Shown here in pieces: positions 4,775 to 5,213 of a stretch of DNA of 5,213 nt. This DNA comes from CAUTVF01 sp963541805. Its GTDB lineage: Bacteria; Pseudomonadota; Alphaproteobacteria; Rs-D84; CASDRH01. The notes under the pieces are model-generated. The model was not told the DNA's origin. It saw only the letters and a program-made list of their open reading frames with translations, and did not search any database. A program made the translations under genes and the position numbers. Every line of letters begins with the position of its first letter. The first letter of the stretch is position 1. The DNA lies in contig CAUTVF010000060.1 of the NCBI GenBank assembly GCA_963541805.1, positions 1 through 5,213 on the forward strand. The letters run 5' to 3'.

Positions 4775-5213
4775 ATGTCAATTTTTAAACATAAAAACAA
4801 TAATAAGTTTTTTGGATTTCCGGCTAATTTTAATTTGGTTTCTGAATTCAAAGCATCAGGGGATCAAATAAATGCAATTGATCAATTATCAAATGGAATT
4901 AAAAATCATAAACGCAATCAAGTTTTACTTGGAGTAACTGGATCTGGAAAAACTTTTACAATGGCAAATGTTATTGCAAATTCTAATGTGCCTGCGATAA
5001 TTATTGCTCCAAATAAAACGTTAGCTGCACAATTATACGAAGAAATGAAAAATTTATTTCCAGATAATCATGTTGAGTATTTTGTATCTTATTATGATTA
5101 TTATCAACCAGAGGCGTATGTACCAAGAACAGACTTATATATTGAAAAAGATGCAAGTATAAATGAACAAATTGATCGCATGCGACATAGTGCAACCCGA
5201 AGTTTATTAGAAT
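4775..5213 (+). CDS. uvrB: Excinuclease ABC subunit B, N-terminal part (3' truncated)
   Basis: The window holds the first 146 codons of a protein that is usually about 660-700 residues; the frame is open to the last base. UvrB is the damage-verifying helicase-like subunit of nucleotide excision repair, loaded on DNA by UvrA and then partnering the UvrC nuclease. Seen here are the Q-like motif SGDQ (28-31), the Walker A loop GVTGSGKTF (53-61) that binds ATP, motif Ia with APNKTLAAQLYEE (78-90), and YYDYYQPEAYVPRTDLYIEK (106-125). The last belongs to the flexible beta-hairpin that clamps one DNA strand. EKDASINEQIDRMRHSATRS (124-143) continues it. The N-terminal 20 residues are Lys/Asn/Phe-rich and longer than in many UvrB proteins. 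The ATG at 4775 is the only Met before the conserved region; no ribosome binding site is visible. It is transcribed away from the leftward operon. Confidence 0.97.
   Translation, partial: MSIFKHKNNNKFFGFPANFNLVSEFKASGDQINAIDQLSNGIKNHKRNQVLLGVTGSGKTFTMANVIANSNVPAIIIAPNKTLAAQLYEEMKNLFPDNHVEYFVSYYDYYQPEAYVPRTDLYIEKDASINEQIDRMRHSATRSLLE

Noticed and set aside
4766..4785. Palindromic ACATGT around the uvrB start as a LexA site
   Set aside because: It is only 6 bp and does not match any LexA consensus I know.

Overview
The window is AT-rich (roughly 30% GC by eye), densely coding and bacterial: it carries LspA (lipoprotein signal peptidase), UvrB and a bacterial-type tryptophanyl-tRNA synthetase, all with TAA/TAG stops and normal tryptophan codons. 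The LspA C-terminal half (GNVIDRLRFG, FLDFH, HWPAFNFAD) and its N-terminal FFNLVLV motif look like alphaproteobacterial LspA. TrpS does not look like the usual alphaproteobacterial form, so I offer a low-GC, possibly host-associated proteobacterium only as a weak inference.

Layout from left to right. Positions 1-37 are a C-rich block that looks like a contig-end artefact. Then comes the 3' part of a plus-strand gene for a restriction-modification specificity subunit (38-556), which meets a leftward cluster tail to tail with only 6 bp between stop codons. The leftward cluster, read from 4653 down to 563, is: a YbjQ/UPF0145 family protein, a soluble protein of eight TPR repeats, a four-helix membrane protein with a lysine-rich tail, a very lysine-rich histone-H1-like protein, trpS and lspA. 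Gaps are 24, 3, 41, 2 and 19 bp, so this is probably one operon. A 121-bp divergent intergenic region (4654-4774) separates it from uvrB, which runs rightward and is cut by the window end after 146 codons.

Three genes are housekeeping: trpS (tRNA charging), lspA (lipoprotein maturation) and uvrB (nucleotide excision repair). The central trio, TPR protein, membrane protein with basic tail and histone-like protein, is the least explained part. The TPR and membrane genes are 3 bp apart, and the membrane protein's tail has the same Lys/Ser/Thr/Val/Ala character as the next gene's whole product. A membrane-linked, nucleic-acid-binding module is a possible reading but is inference only. No tRNA, rRNA, CRISPR array or insertion sequence was seen, and no stretch over 300 bp lacks a gene.
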